A DNA stretch of 20,618 nt from JAJQBJ01 sp964387095 (GTDB lineage Bacteria; Bacillota; Clostridia; Oscillospirales; Oscillospiraceae). The stretch lies in contig CAYLVH010000025.1 of the NCBI GenBank assembly GCA_964387095.1, forward strand, positions 1 to 20,618, given 5' to 3'. Numbering within the stretch: the first letter of the stretch is position 1; each line of letters opens with the position of its first letter. A model generated the notes under the pieces. The model had not been told where the DNA came from. It saw only the letters and a list, made by a program, of their open reading frames with translations, and did no database searches. Shown here in pieces: positions 7,153-14,349 of this stretch. A program made the position numbers and the translations under genes.

Positions 7153-9582
7153 TTACATACGATAGGGCACCTTCCAGATGTTCCGGGCATAGTCGGAGAC
7201 CGAGCGGTCTGCGGCGAAGATCCCGGAGCGGGCGATGTTGATCAGCGCCTTCTGGTTCCAGGACTGCGCGTCCTGATAGGCGGCCACCACGTCGCCCTGG
7301 CGTTTCACGTAGCTTGCGAAATCGGCCAGGAGCATATAGGTGTCTGCGGAGCCGTTCTGGCCAAAGAGCAGGCTGTTGGTGATTTCGGAATAGCCCTTGC
7401 CGTCAGAGAAGCCGGCCGCAATGGCGTCGATGACCCGCTTCATGGCGGGGTTGTGCATCATATACTCATAGGAGTTATAGCCCCGGACCTTCATATCCGC
7501 CACCTCGTCAGAGGTCAAGCCGAAGATGAAGATGTTGTCGTTGCCCACCTGCTGGTGCATCTCCACGTTGGCGCCATCTTCGGTGCCGATGGTGAGGGCG
7601 CCGTTCATCATGAACTTCATGTTGCCGGTGCCGGAGGCTTCCTTGCCGGCGGTGGAGATCTGTTCCGAGACCTCGGCTGCGGGGATCATGCGCTCGGCCA
7701 GGGAAACCCGGTAGTTCTCCAGGAAGAAGACCTGCAATTTATCCTTACAGATGGGATCGCTGTTGATCTGCAGGGACAGGGAGTTGATCAGCTCGATGAT
7801 CTTCTTTGCCATATCGTAGCCGGGGGCTGCCTTTGCGGCAAAGAGGAAGGAACGGGGCTGCATCTCCATATTGGGATTATCCTGCAGCTGCTGATACAGA
7901 TACACAATGTGCATGACGTTCAGCAGTTGGCGCTTGTACTCGTGCAGACGCTTTGCCTGGACGTCGATGAGGGCATCCGTGTTCAGCAGAATACCGTAAT
8001 CCCGGCGCAAATAGTTGGAGAAGGCGACCTTGTTGTCCCGCTTGATCTCCGCCAGGCGGGTGAGAACGGCGGGATCGTCTTTGCCCTTCTCAAAGTTTGC
8101 CAGGGAGGCGGGGTGGAGCAGGTAGTCATCGTTGCCGGAGACCTGGCAGATCAGGTCGTTCAGCTGGGGGTTGATTTCGGCCAGCCAGCGGCGATGGTCA
8201 ATGCCGTTGGTGACATTCTGGAACTTCTCGGGTGTGCGCAGCCATGCGTCATGGAAGACATCCTTCACCAGGATATCGGAGTGCAGGGCGGAAACGCCGT
8301 TGACGGCGAAGCAGGTGGCCACGCACAGATTGGCCATGCGCACATCGCCATTCCAGACGATTGCCATCTCATAGAGCTTGTTGCTGTCGTTATTGAAGAA
8401 ATAGCGCAGCTCATCCAGATAGCGGTTGTTGATCTCGCAGATGATCTGGAAGACGCGGGGGAGCAGGGACTCCACCAGGTTCTGGGGCCAATGCTCCAGG
8501 GCCTCGGCCAGAATGGTGTGGTTGGTGTAGGCCACGGTGTGGGTGGTGATATACCATGCCTCGTCCCAGCCGAACTCGTACTCGTCCATCAGGATGCGCA
8601 TCATCTCGGGGATGATCCAGGTGGGATGGGTGTCATTGATCTGGATGACATGCTTCTCGTGGAAGTTGTGCAGGGTGCCATATTTGGCGATATGCTTGTG
8701 GATAATGGACTGAATGGTGGCGGAGACAAAGAAATACTGCTGCTTCAGACGCAGGGACTTGCCTTCGTAGTGGTTGTCGGCGGGATAGAGAACCTTCGCG
8801 ATGACCTCAGCGGTGGTCTGTTCCTCCACGGCCTTCAGATACTGGCCGGTGGAGTAGAAGTTCATGTTGACGGGGACGGGGGACTTTGCGTCCCACAGGC
8901 GCAGGACGTTGGTGTGGTCGGTCTTGTAACCGGCGATCTCCATATCCCGGGGCACAGCCAGAACACTGGTGTCGTCCACCAGCTCCACCTGATGGTAGCC
9001 GTTCTCCCAGTGGTCGATCACCCGGCCGCCGAAGCGGACCAGCTCAGCCTCGTCGGTTTTGGTGATCAGCCAGGCGTCGCCCATATCCAGCCAGTTGTCC
9101 GCCAGCTCCACCTGCTGGCCGTCAACGATCTTCTGCTTAAAGATGCCCAGCTGATAGCAGATGGAATAGCCGGTTGCGGGGATTTCCAAAGTGGACATGG
9201 AGTCCAGGTAGCAGGCGGCCAGGCGGCCCAGGCCGCCGTTGCCCAGCCCGGCGTCAGGCTCGGAGTCAAACAGATCTGCGGCGGAAAAGCCCATTTCGTT
9301 GATGGCATCCTTTAAGGGCTGGAGAATGCCCAGGTTATAGGCGTTCTTCTCCAGGGAGCGGCCCATCAGGAACTCCAGAGAGAGATAATGGACCTCCCGG
9401 ACATCATCATGATCGTTCTTGCGTTGGGTTTGCAGCTGATGCTCGGACATGATATCGCGGACAACCAGAGCGCAGGCCTTGAACATGTGCATAGGGGAGG
9501 CGTGTTCTACAGTGCGGCCGAAATTGCGGCGCAGCTTGCCGGCGATTAGATCTTCCAGCTCGTACTTCGTGTAATTATGCAT
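7153..9582 (-). CDS. glgP: Glycogen phosphorylase
   Basis: An 809-residue enzyme that releases glucose-1-phosphate from alpha-1,4-glucans. It has the full family length and the pyridoxal-phosphate lysine (about Lys656) in EASGTGNMKFMMNGALTIGTEDGANVEM. Other landmarks are YLSLEFLMGRSLEKNAYNLG near the N-terminus, GNGGLGRLAACYLDSMSTLEIPATGYSICYQ, and QINDTHPTWIIPEMMRILMDE. GGAGG at 9597-9593 lies ten bases before the ATG. An out-of-frame ATGCATGCATAA mini-frame overlaps the start. The gene has its own promoter, a CcpA-type site downstream of it and its own terminator, so it is a single-gene unit. It breaks down the polymer that the neighbouring glgC-glgD-glgA operon makes. Confidence 0.97.
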   Translation of the reverse strand: MHNYTKYELEDLIAGKLRRNFGRTVEHASPMHMFKACALVVRDIMSEHQLQTQRKNDHDDVREVHYLSLEFLMGRSLEKNAYNLGILQPLKDAINEMGFSAADLFDSEPDAGLGNGGLGRLAACYLDSMSTLEIPATGYSICYQLGIFKQKIVDGQQVELADNWLDMGDAWLITKTDEAELVRFGGRVIDHWENGYHQVELVDDTSVLAVPRDMEIAGYKTDHTNVLRLWDAKSPVPVNMNFYSTGQYLKAVEEQTTAEVIAKVLYPADNHYEGKSLRLKQQYFFVSATIQSIIHKHIAKYGTLHNFHEKHVIQINDTHPTWIIPEMMRILMDEYEFGWDEAWYITTHTVAYTNHTILAEALEHWPQNLVESLLPRVFQIICEINNRYLDELRYFFNNDSNKLYEMAIVWNGDVRMANLCVATCFAVNGVSALHSDILVKDVFHDAWLRTPEKFQNVTNGIDHRRWLAEINPQLNDLICQVSGNDDYLLHPASLANFEKGKDDPAVLTRLAEIKRDNKVAFSNYLRRDYGILLNTDALIDVQAKRLHEYKRQLLNVMHIVYLYQQLQDNPNMEMQPRSFLFAAKAAPGYDMAKKIIELINSLSLQINSDPICKDKLQVFFLENYRVSLAERMIPAAEVSEQISTAGKEASGTGNMKFMMNGALTIGTEDGANVEMHQQVGNDNIFIFGLTSDEVADMKVRGYNSYEYMMHNPAMKRVIDAIAAGFSDGKGYSEITNSLLFGQNGSADTYMLLADFASYVKRQGDVVAAYQDAQSWNQKALINIARSGIFAADRSVSDYARNIWKVPYRM

Positions 9583-9611
9583 GCATTACCATCCTCCAAT
9601 AAAATAGGAAT

Positions 9612-9625
9612 TGAAAACGTTATCA
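9612..9625. promoter_or_regulatory. CcpA-type cre site at glgP
   Basis: TGAAAACGTTATCA matches the catabolite-responsive element consensus TGWAANCGNTNWCA at every position. It lies 12 bases downstream of the glgP -10 box, so it should cover about +6 to +19 of the transcript. Cre sites in that position usually block elongation or initiation when CcpA is bound. The expected effect is repression of glycogen breakdown while a preferred sugar is present. CcpA itself is not in the window. Confidence 0.75.
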
Positions 9626-9637
9626 GTACAACACCAT

Positions 9638-9667
9638 ACTTTACCACAAGAAATGAGGAACTGTCAA
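9638..9667 (-). promoter_or_regulatory. Promoter of glgP
   Basis: On the minus strand, a perfect TTGACA (9667-9662) is followed after 18 bases by TAAAGT (9643-9638), a 4-of-6 match to TATAAT. The transcript would start near 9631 and have a leader of about 50 bases containing the cre site and the GGAGG. The -35 box overlaps the left part of the radical SAM relic. Confidence 0.65.
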
Positions 9668-9882
9668 CTAAAAAGATGCTGCGTGATCTTGTGGTGGAAG
9701 CGACGCAGATGGGGTTTCTGATTGTGAATGTTGTGACAAACGGAACCTTACCCCCTAGATTTGCCCGAAGCCGACTTGATTCTCCTTAGCTTGGATGGAG
9801 ATCGGGAACGGCACAACGCGGTTCGCGGCGATATATAGATCCCATCATGGAAAACATTCAAAATGCGACCTCTGAAGGAAAT
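9655..9882 (+). pseudogene. Radical SAM protein remnant, frameshifted
   Basis: Three short reading-frame pieces join into a recognisable radical SAM internal segment. The first reads KKMLRDLVVEATQMGFLIVNVVTNGTLP. After a one-base excess in the C5 run at 9751-9755, the second reads LDLPEADLILLSLDGDRERHNAVRGDI. After a one-base loss near 9833-9838, the third reads DPIMENIQNATSE and stops at 9880-9882. The VTNGT and LLSLDG strands are typical of the (beta/alpha)6 barrel after the SAM-binding site. The CxxxCxxC cluster region and the C-terminal half are absent, so this is a decayed fragment, not a working gene. The left limit is uncertain. It lies between glgA and glgP and has no functional tie to glycogen. 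Confidence 0.75.
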
Positions 9883-9884
9883 CA

Positions 9885-10100
9885 TTGACGCTTTCTGTGG
9901 AAGAATACTGCAAACGCTTTGACGGAAAAAGCTGCCCGCATCTGCTGGGGGTTGTTACGGAAGAGGACCATACATACACCATGACGGTGAAGGGCGCATT
10001 TTACTACCATTACTATGAAAATTTCTACACCCTGGCCTCCATTGATAAAATGCGGGGCTTCATGCGGAAAGAGGTGTTCCCGGACAAGATCGATCTGTAA
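9885..10100 (+). CDS. Short ORF of unknown function, possibly a gene remnant
   Basis: A 71-residue frame begins at TTG (9885), with GAAGGA about six bases upstream, and runs to TAA at 10100. The product is rich in aromatic residues, KGAFYYHYYENFYTLASIDKMRGFMRKEVFPD, with two cysteines (CKRFDGKSC) and no signal peptide or membrane segment. I do not recognise a family with confidence. The ending faintly recalls the tails of some clostridial coproporphyrinogen-oxidase-like radical SAM proteins. If that is right, it would be the broken C-terminus of a gene related to the fragment just upstream, since the two are in different frames and almost adjacent. It could also be a small intact gene. Confidence 0.4.
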   Translation: MTLSVEEYCKRFDGKSCPHLLGVVTEEDHTYTMTVKGAFYYHYYENFYTLASIDKMRGFMRKEVFPDKIDL

Positions 10101-10132
10101 CCTTTTTTGCGCCGCTTATACACGAGCACAGG

Positions 10133-10154
10133 CCCCCGGCCGGTTGGCCGGGGG
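10133..10154. terminator. GC-rich hairpin at the 3' end of glgA
   Basis: A nine-base-pair stem, CCCCCGGCC (10133-10141) with GGCCGGGGG (10146-10154), has a GGTT loop. On the plus strand it is followed by TCACTCTTTTA, a modest T tract. On the minus strand, where glgA ends 27 bases earlier, no T run follows. It may stop both the short plus-strand frame and glgA, but the minus-strand call is weaker. Confidence 0.6.
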
Positions 10155-10180
10155 TCACTCTTTTATGGGTGCGTAGGGAC

Positions 10181-11617
10181 TTAGCCCACGAGCTTTTTGT
10201 AAATTTCCTCGTAAGCGCCTGCGGAGACATTCCAGGAGAAGTCCGCCTGCATATCCTTTTTCATCAGGGCTTCCCACTGCGGCTTATCCTCAGAGTAGAG
10301 CTTGACAGCCCGGGCCACTGCAGCAACCATGTCGTCGCCGTTGATGTTGGCGAAGGTGAAGCCCTGGCCATCGGGGTTGTCCTTGGGGTCGTAGTTGCCC
10401 ACGGAGTCCTTCAGGCCGCCGGTCTCACGCACCACGGGAATGGTGCCATAACGCATGGCGATCATCTGGGACAGGCCGCATGGCTCTGCGATGGAAGGCA
10501 TCAGATACAGGTCAGCGCCTGCGTATATGGCGGAGGACAGGGAGGCGTTGTACATCAGGTTTGCGGAAACCCGGTTGGGATAGCGGTTTGCCGCGTCCCG
10601 GAAGAACTGCTCATAGCCCCATTCGCCGGTGCCCAGCAGCACGAACTGGATGTCCGGCTCCATCAGCTTGCTAAACTGGCTGGTGATCAGCTCGAAGCCC
10701 TTGTGACCGGCCAGGCGGGAGACAATTGCCACAATGGGCACGTCGGGATCCACGTTCAGGTTCAGGCGCTTTTGCAGCTCGGCCTTGCATACCTTCTTGC
10801 CGGACAGGTCGTCGACGGAGAAGTTCCGGGCGATGCCAGGATCCAGTTCAGGATTGTAAACCTTTGTGTCGATGCCGTTGAGAATGCCAGAGATCTTGTT
10901 GTAGTTGGCGGCTACAACCCCCTCCAGACCGTGGGCATAGAAGGCATATTGCAGCTCGTTTGCATAGGTGGGGGAGACGGTGGTCACATAGTCGGAGGCG
11001 TAGATGGCGCCCTTCATCAGGTTCGCATCGTTGTAGTAGAGCAGCATTCCCTCGTTCAGATAGCCGGGATGCAGGCCGAACAGGTTGGTGACAGTGTCAG
11101 CGCCATAACGGCCCTGGTATTCGATGTTGTGAATGGTGAAAACCGTCTTGGCCTTGGACAGCTGCTTCACCGTCTTCCGGTCCTCAATGAGATAGATGGG
11201 GATCAAAGCGGTCTGCCAGTCGTTGCAGTGGATAATATCGGGGTAATAGTCCAGCTGAGCGGGGGTCTCCATGACGGCGCGGCAGAAGAACGCATAGCGC
11301 TCTGCATCATCGTAATGGCCATAAACGCCGCTACGCTTGAAATAATACTCGTTGTCGATGAAGTAATAGGTGACGCCGTCCTTTTCCAAGGTGAAGAGGC
11401 CGCAGTAAACAGAGCGCCAAGCAACCCGGACATAGTAATACTTGACAAAGGTCATCTGGTCGCGCCAAGTTGCGCTGATGCCCTCATAAAGGGGCAAAAT
11501 GACCCGGACCTCATGACCGCGCTGGGCCAGTGCTGGGGGCAGGGAGCCTGCCACATCGGCCAGACCGCCGGTTTTGATAAAGGGAGCGACTTCGGAGGAA
11601 ACAAATAGGATATTCAT
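10181..11617 (-). CDS. glgA: Glycogen synthase (ADP-glucose type)
   Basis: A 478-residue GT5 glycosyltransferase that adds glucose from ADP-glucose to the growing alpha-1,4-glucan. The N-terminus MNILFVSSEVAPFIKTGGLADVAG carries the ADP-glucose-binding KTGGLADV motif (Lys15). The C-terminal Rossmann domain has PSIAEPCGLSQMIAMRYGTIPVVRETGGLKDSV. The start at 11617 is chosen because it begins exactly at the conserved N-terminus and has AGGAAAGGA upstream. An in-frame extension to 11719 would add 34 residues without similarity and run into glgD. The gene follows glgD by 65 bases and is the last gene of the glgC-glgD-glgA operon. A hairpin in the gap may tune its share of the transcript. Confidence 0.97.
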   Translation of the reverse strand: MNILFVSSEVAPFIKTGGLADVAGSLPPALAQRGHEVRVILPLYEGISATWRDQMTFVKYYYVRVAWRSVYCGLFTLEKDGVTYYFIDNEYYFKRSGVYGHYDDAERYAFFCRAVMETPAQLDYYPDIIHCNDWQTALIPIYLIEDRKTVKQLSKAKTVFTIHNIEYQGRYGADTVTNLFGLHPGYLNEGMLLYYNDANLMKGAIYASDYVTTVSPTYANELQYAFYAHGLEGVVAANYNKISGILNGIDTKVYNPELDPGIARNFSVDDLSGKKVCKAELQKRLNLNVDPDVPIVAIVSRLAGHKGFELITSQFSKLMEPDIQFVLLGTGEWGYEQFFRDAANRYPNRVSANLMYNASLSSAIYAGADLYLMPSIAEPCGLSQMIAMRYGTIPVVRETGGLKDSVGNYDPKDNPDGQGFTFANINGDDMVAAVARAVKLYSEDKPQWEALMKKDMQADFSWNVSAGAYEEIYKKLVG

Positions 11618-11644
11618 GGAGCGTATTCCTTTCCTGAGATGGCG

Positions 11645-11672
11645 GTCAGGCGGAAGGACTCTCCCGCCTGAC
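11645..11672 (-). other. Intergenic hairpin between glgD and glgA
   Basis: GTCAGGCGG (11645-11653) pairs with CCGCCTGAC (11664-11672) across a ten-base loop, in the 65-base gap between glgD and glgA. No T run follows on the minus strand, so it is not a simple terminator. It could be an RNA stability or processing element that sets glgA output relative to glgC and glgD. That role is inferred only. Confidence 0.55.
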
Positions 11673-11682
11673 AGGACAGTTG

Positions 11683-12813
11683 TTAAACCTTGGAACCCTT
11701 GGGGACAGTGAAGGGACAATTGGGGGCTCCAGTCAGCTTGGAGCCGCTGGTGATGACCACGTTCTTGTCCGCGATGATGCAGGAGACATCCGCATTCCCT
11801 TGGATGGTGGAGGACTGCATGATGACGCAGTCGCGGACCACGGCGCCCTTGGCGATTCGGACATTGTGGAAGATCACAGAGTTTTCTACGGTGCCCTCAA
11901 TGACGCAGCCGTCGGCCACCAGGGAATTGGTCACCCTGGAGGTGGGGGAGTAGTAGGTGGAGGCGTCGTTGCGCTCCTTTGTGCGAATGGGGCGGGCGGG
12001 GTTAAAGACCTCCTTGCGGATGGCGGGATCCAGCAGCTGGCGGTTGTGGTCATAGTAGCCCTGGACGGACTGGATGCGGCTGGCATAGCCGTCAAAAATA
12101 TAGGGGATGACCTTCAGGGACTTATCCTCAACGCCGGGGCGAAGAACGCCGGCGGACAGGGAATAAATATCACGGGAAGCGCAGTGCTCCGTCAGCTTCA
12201 GGAGCAGATCAGTGGAAATGATATACATGTTCAGGGATTCCAAGCCCGTGGGAGCCGCAGGATCCACCAGCACTTCGGAGACCAAGCCGTCCTCACCAAC
12301 GATGAAATAGGTGGCGTCCCGTGAGACCGCCTGGGGCTTGCTGGTGGCAATGGCGGTGATATCTGCGCCGGACTTGATGTGTTGGTCCAGTATGGCGGCG
12401 ATATCGATGTTCATAATGGTGTGGGCATCGGACATACACACATATTCCTGACGGATTTCCTGGAGGTAGGAGTAAACACCGGCCAGGGCTTCCATGGTGC
12501 CGCGATAGACGGAGGAGGAGCTGCGGCGGTCATTGGCGGCGTAGGCGAAGGGGGGAAGCAGCTTCAGGCCGCCGTTGCGGCGGGCCAGGTCGAAGTCTTT
12601 GCCGGAGCCGAGATGATCCAGCAGGGACTGATAGGACTCGTGCATGATAACGCCCACGTCGGTGACACCGGCGTTGACCAGATTGGAGAGCATGAAGTCA
12701 ATGACGCGGTAGCGGCCGCCGAAGGGCAGGGAAGCCAGTGTGCGGTGCAGGGTCAGATCCTTCAATTCGGGGTTGGTGCGATAGGCAAACAGAATGCCGT
12801 GCAGGTTATTCAT
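11683..12813 (-). CDS. glgD: GlgD, non-catalytic partner of ADP-glucose pyrophosphorylase
   Basis: A 376-residue homolog of GlgC with the nucleotidyltransferase fold and a C-terminal left-handed beta-helix. Where GlgC has the nucleotide-binding GGQGSRL loop, this protein reads GILFAYRTNPELKDLTLHR. It therefore lacks the glycine-rich signature, as GlgD proteins of Firmicutes do. In Bacillus and relatives GlgD forms a complex with GlgC and raises its activity. The start at 12813 has AAAGGAGG about nine bases upstream and overlaps the glgC stop as ATGA (12813-12810), so GlgC and GlgD should be made in linked amounts. An extension to 12846 would swallow the ribosome binding site. Confidence 0.95.
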   Translation of the reverse strand: MNNLHGILFAYRTNPELKDLTLHRTLASLPFGGRYRVIDFMLSNLVNAGVTDVGVIMHESYQSLLDHLGSGKDFDLARRNGGLKLLPPFAYAANDRRSSSSVYRGTMEALAGVYSYLQEIRQEYVCMSDAHTIMNIDIAAILDQHIKSGADITAIATSKPQAVSRDATYFIVGEDGLVSEVLVDPAAPTGLESLNMYIISTDLLLKLTEHCASRDIYSLSAGVLRPGVEDKSLKVIPYIFDGYASRIQSVQGYYDHNRQLLDPAIRKEVFNPARPIRTKERNDASTYYSPTSRVTNSLVADGCVIEGTVENSVIFHNVRIAKGAVVRDCVIMQSSTIQGNADVSCIIADKNVVITSGSKLTGAPNCPFTVPKGSKV

Positions 12814-14018
12814 TCTGCGTCGCCTCCTTTCACGGGTTCCGCGCACATGGCGCCGGGTTCCACGGTGCTGCCAGGCGCGATGGCCACGTCGCTGGCCACC
12901 ACGGCGATGCCCCAGCCTTCCTGACCGGTGGGGGCAGCACCCACATGGGCGCCACAGCCGATTTCGGCATTTTCTGCTACGATGGAATATTCAACCACAG
13001 CGCCGGCCTTAATGACCGCGCCGGGCATAATGATGGAGTATTTGACCTGGGCGCCGGTCTCCACTGTGACATTGGAGAAGAGGATGGAGTTTTCCACCCG
13101 TCCGTCCACGTCGCAGCCGCCGGTGATCATGGAGTGGGAGATTCTGGCGTTTTCCCGCAAAAAATGGGGCGGCTGAATGGCATTCCGGGAGTAGATGGGC
13201 CAGGAATCGTCATAGGGATCGATCCCGCCATTCAGGCTGAGCATCTCCATATTGGCGTCCCACAGGGAGTCGATGGTGCCCACATCTTTCCAGTAGCCCT
13301 TGAAGCGGTAAGCAGAGAGCTTTTTGCCGTCGCCCAGCATCAGCGGAATGATGTTTTTGCCGAAGTCATTGGAGGAATCGGGATTTGCCTCATCCACAGT
13401 CAGATAATGCTTCAGATCCTTCCAATTGAAGATGTAAATCCCCATGGAAGCCAGATTGCTCTTGGGGTGCTTGGGCTTCTCTTCAAACTCGTAGATGGTG
13501 TCGGTTTCATCCACGTTCATAATGCCGAAGCGGGTCGCCTCCTCCAGTGTGACCTCCAGGACGGAGATGGTGCAGGCGGCGTTTACCTTCTTATGGTGCT
13601 CCAGCATTTCGTTGTAGTCCATCTTATAGATGTGGTCGCCGGAGAGGACCAGCACATAGTCGGGATCATAGAGGTCGATGAAGCCCATGTTCTGATAGAT
13701 GGCATTTGCGGTGCCCTTGTACCAGGAGCCCACGTCATTCTGGATCACATAGGGGGGCAAGATGTGAACGCCGCCGTCGGCGCGGTCCAGATCCCAGGGC
13801 TGGCCGTTGCCCAGATAATTGTTCAGCTCCAGGGGACGGTACTGGGTCAGAACGCCCACGGTGTCGATCCCGGAGTTAACGCAGTTGGACAGGGGGAAGT
13901 CGATGATGCGGTACTTGCCGCCAAAGGGGACGGCAGGCTTTGCCACCTTGCTGGTCAGGGCGTACAGGCGGGACCCCTGTCCGCCGGCCAGAAGCATGGC
14001 GACACATTGCTTTTTCAT
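12810..14018 (-). CDS. glgC: Glucose-1-phosphate adenylyltransferase, catalytic subunit
   Basis: A 402-residue enzyme that makes ADP-glucose from glucose-1-phosphate and ATP, the committed step of bacterial glycogen synthesis. It shows the nucleotide-binding GGQGSRL loop (12-18), KPAVPFGGKYRIIDFPLSNCVNSG, the active-site SGDHIYKMDY, EFEEKPKHP and SMGIYIFN. A C-terminal beta-helix carries hexapeptide-like repeats (NAEIGCGAHVGAAP). The start at 14018 begins at MKKQCVAMLLAGG and has GAGGTGA eight bases upstream. The longer frame to 14054 has no support. It is the first gene of the operon, about 150 bases from its promoter, and ends in an ATGA overlap with glgD. Confidence 0.97.
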   Translation of the reverse strand: MKKQCVAMLLAGGQGSRLYALTSKVAKPAVPFGGKYRIIDFPLSNCVNSGIDTVGVLTQYRPLELNNYLGNGQPWDLDRADGGVHILPPYVIQNDVGSWYKGTANAIYQNMGFIDLYDPDYVLVLSGDHIYKMDYNEMLEHHKKVNAACTISVLEVTLEEATRFGIMNVDETDTIYEFEEKPKHPKSNLASMGIYIFNWKDLKHYLTVDEANPDSSNDFGKNIIPLMLGDGKKLSAYRFKGYWKDVGTIDSLWDANMEMLSLNGGIDPYDDSWPIYSRNAIQPPHFLRENARISHSMITGGCDVDGRVENSILFSNVTVETGAQVKYSIIMPGAVIKAGAVVEYSIVAENAEIGCGAHVGAAPTGQEGWGIAVVASDVAIAPGSTVEPGAMCAEPVKGGDAE

Positions 14019-14176
14019 TGTTATCACCTCAGAAAATTGATCTGCACGTTGCATAAAAAATTATCTTCAAATCCGTCCCCCGGGATCAGGGGCTGTACAG
14101 GAAACGGAGGAAGAAAGGGGAAAACTTTGTAAAATGTACGATTCGCAACAGAGTACAAATGGTTTAATTTGTCTAA

Positions 14177-14206
14177 ATTATACAACGGCTTTCCCGTGAA
14201 CGTCAA
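14177..14206 (-). promoter_or_regulatory. Promoter of the glgC-glgD-glgA operon
   Basis: On the minus strand, TTGACG (14206-14201) and a perfect TATAAT (14182-14177) are 18 bases apart, a near-consensus housekeeping promoter. The leader to the glgC ATG (14018) is about 150 bases, long enough for an RNA control element. It contains a short CCCC...GGGG hairpin near 14078-14092 with a T6 run some 20 bases later, but no riboswitch I can name. The rest of 14207-14312 shows no gene. Confidence 0.8.
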
Positions 14207-14312
14207 GTAGTTTTAGATAAAAAATGCCGGGTAAAAAAGTATGGGAAAGAACAGGGGATAAAAGACGAAAAAGGTACTTTTCGGGGGGACATTGCAGAGG
14301 ATTGGAAATGAT

Positions 14313-14342
14313 AAGCCCCTCTCCGGATTTGGAGAGGGGCTT
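14313..14342 (-). terminator. Terminator after the zinc-ribbon membrane protein gene
   Basis: A perfect 12-base-pair stem, AAGCCCCTCTCC (14313-14324) with GGAGAGGGGCTT (14331-14342), has a six-base loop. It lies seven bases after the stop of the membrane protein gene. On the minus strand it is followed by ATCATTT, a modest T tract. It separates this unit from the glycogen operon promoter. Confidence 0.8.
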
Positions 14343-14349
14343 GGCCGTA

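Noticed and set aside
7147..9315. A 722-residue plus-strand open frame
   Set aside because: It is the antisense shadow of glgP. The minus-strand frame has the full phosphorylase motifs, a ribosome binding site and a promoter. The plus product is a low-complexity run of V, G, H, L and Q with no family resemblance.
10169..11608. A 479-residue plus-strand open frame
   Set aside because: Antisense shadow of glgA, caused by GC-biased codon positions, with no motif or start signal.
12738..14132. A 464-residue plus-strand open frame
   Set aside because: Antisense shadow of glgC and its leader. The minus strand holds the recognised enzyme.
14211..14310. AT-rich stretch with a short AAAAG/CTTTT hairpin between the glgC promoter and the preceding terminator
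   Set aside because: The stem is too short and weak, and no reading frame or promoter of interest is present.
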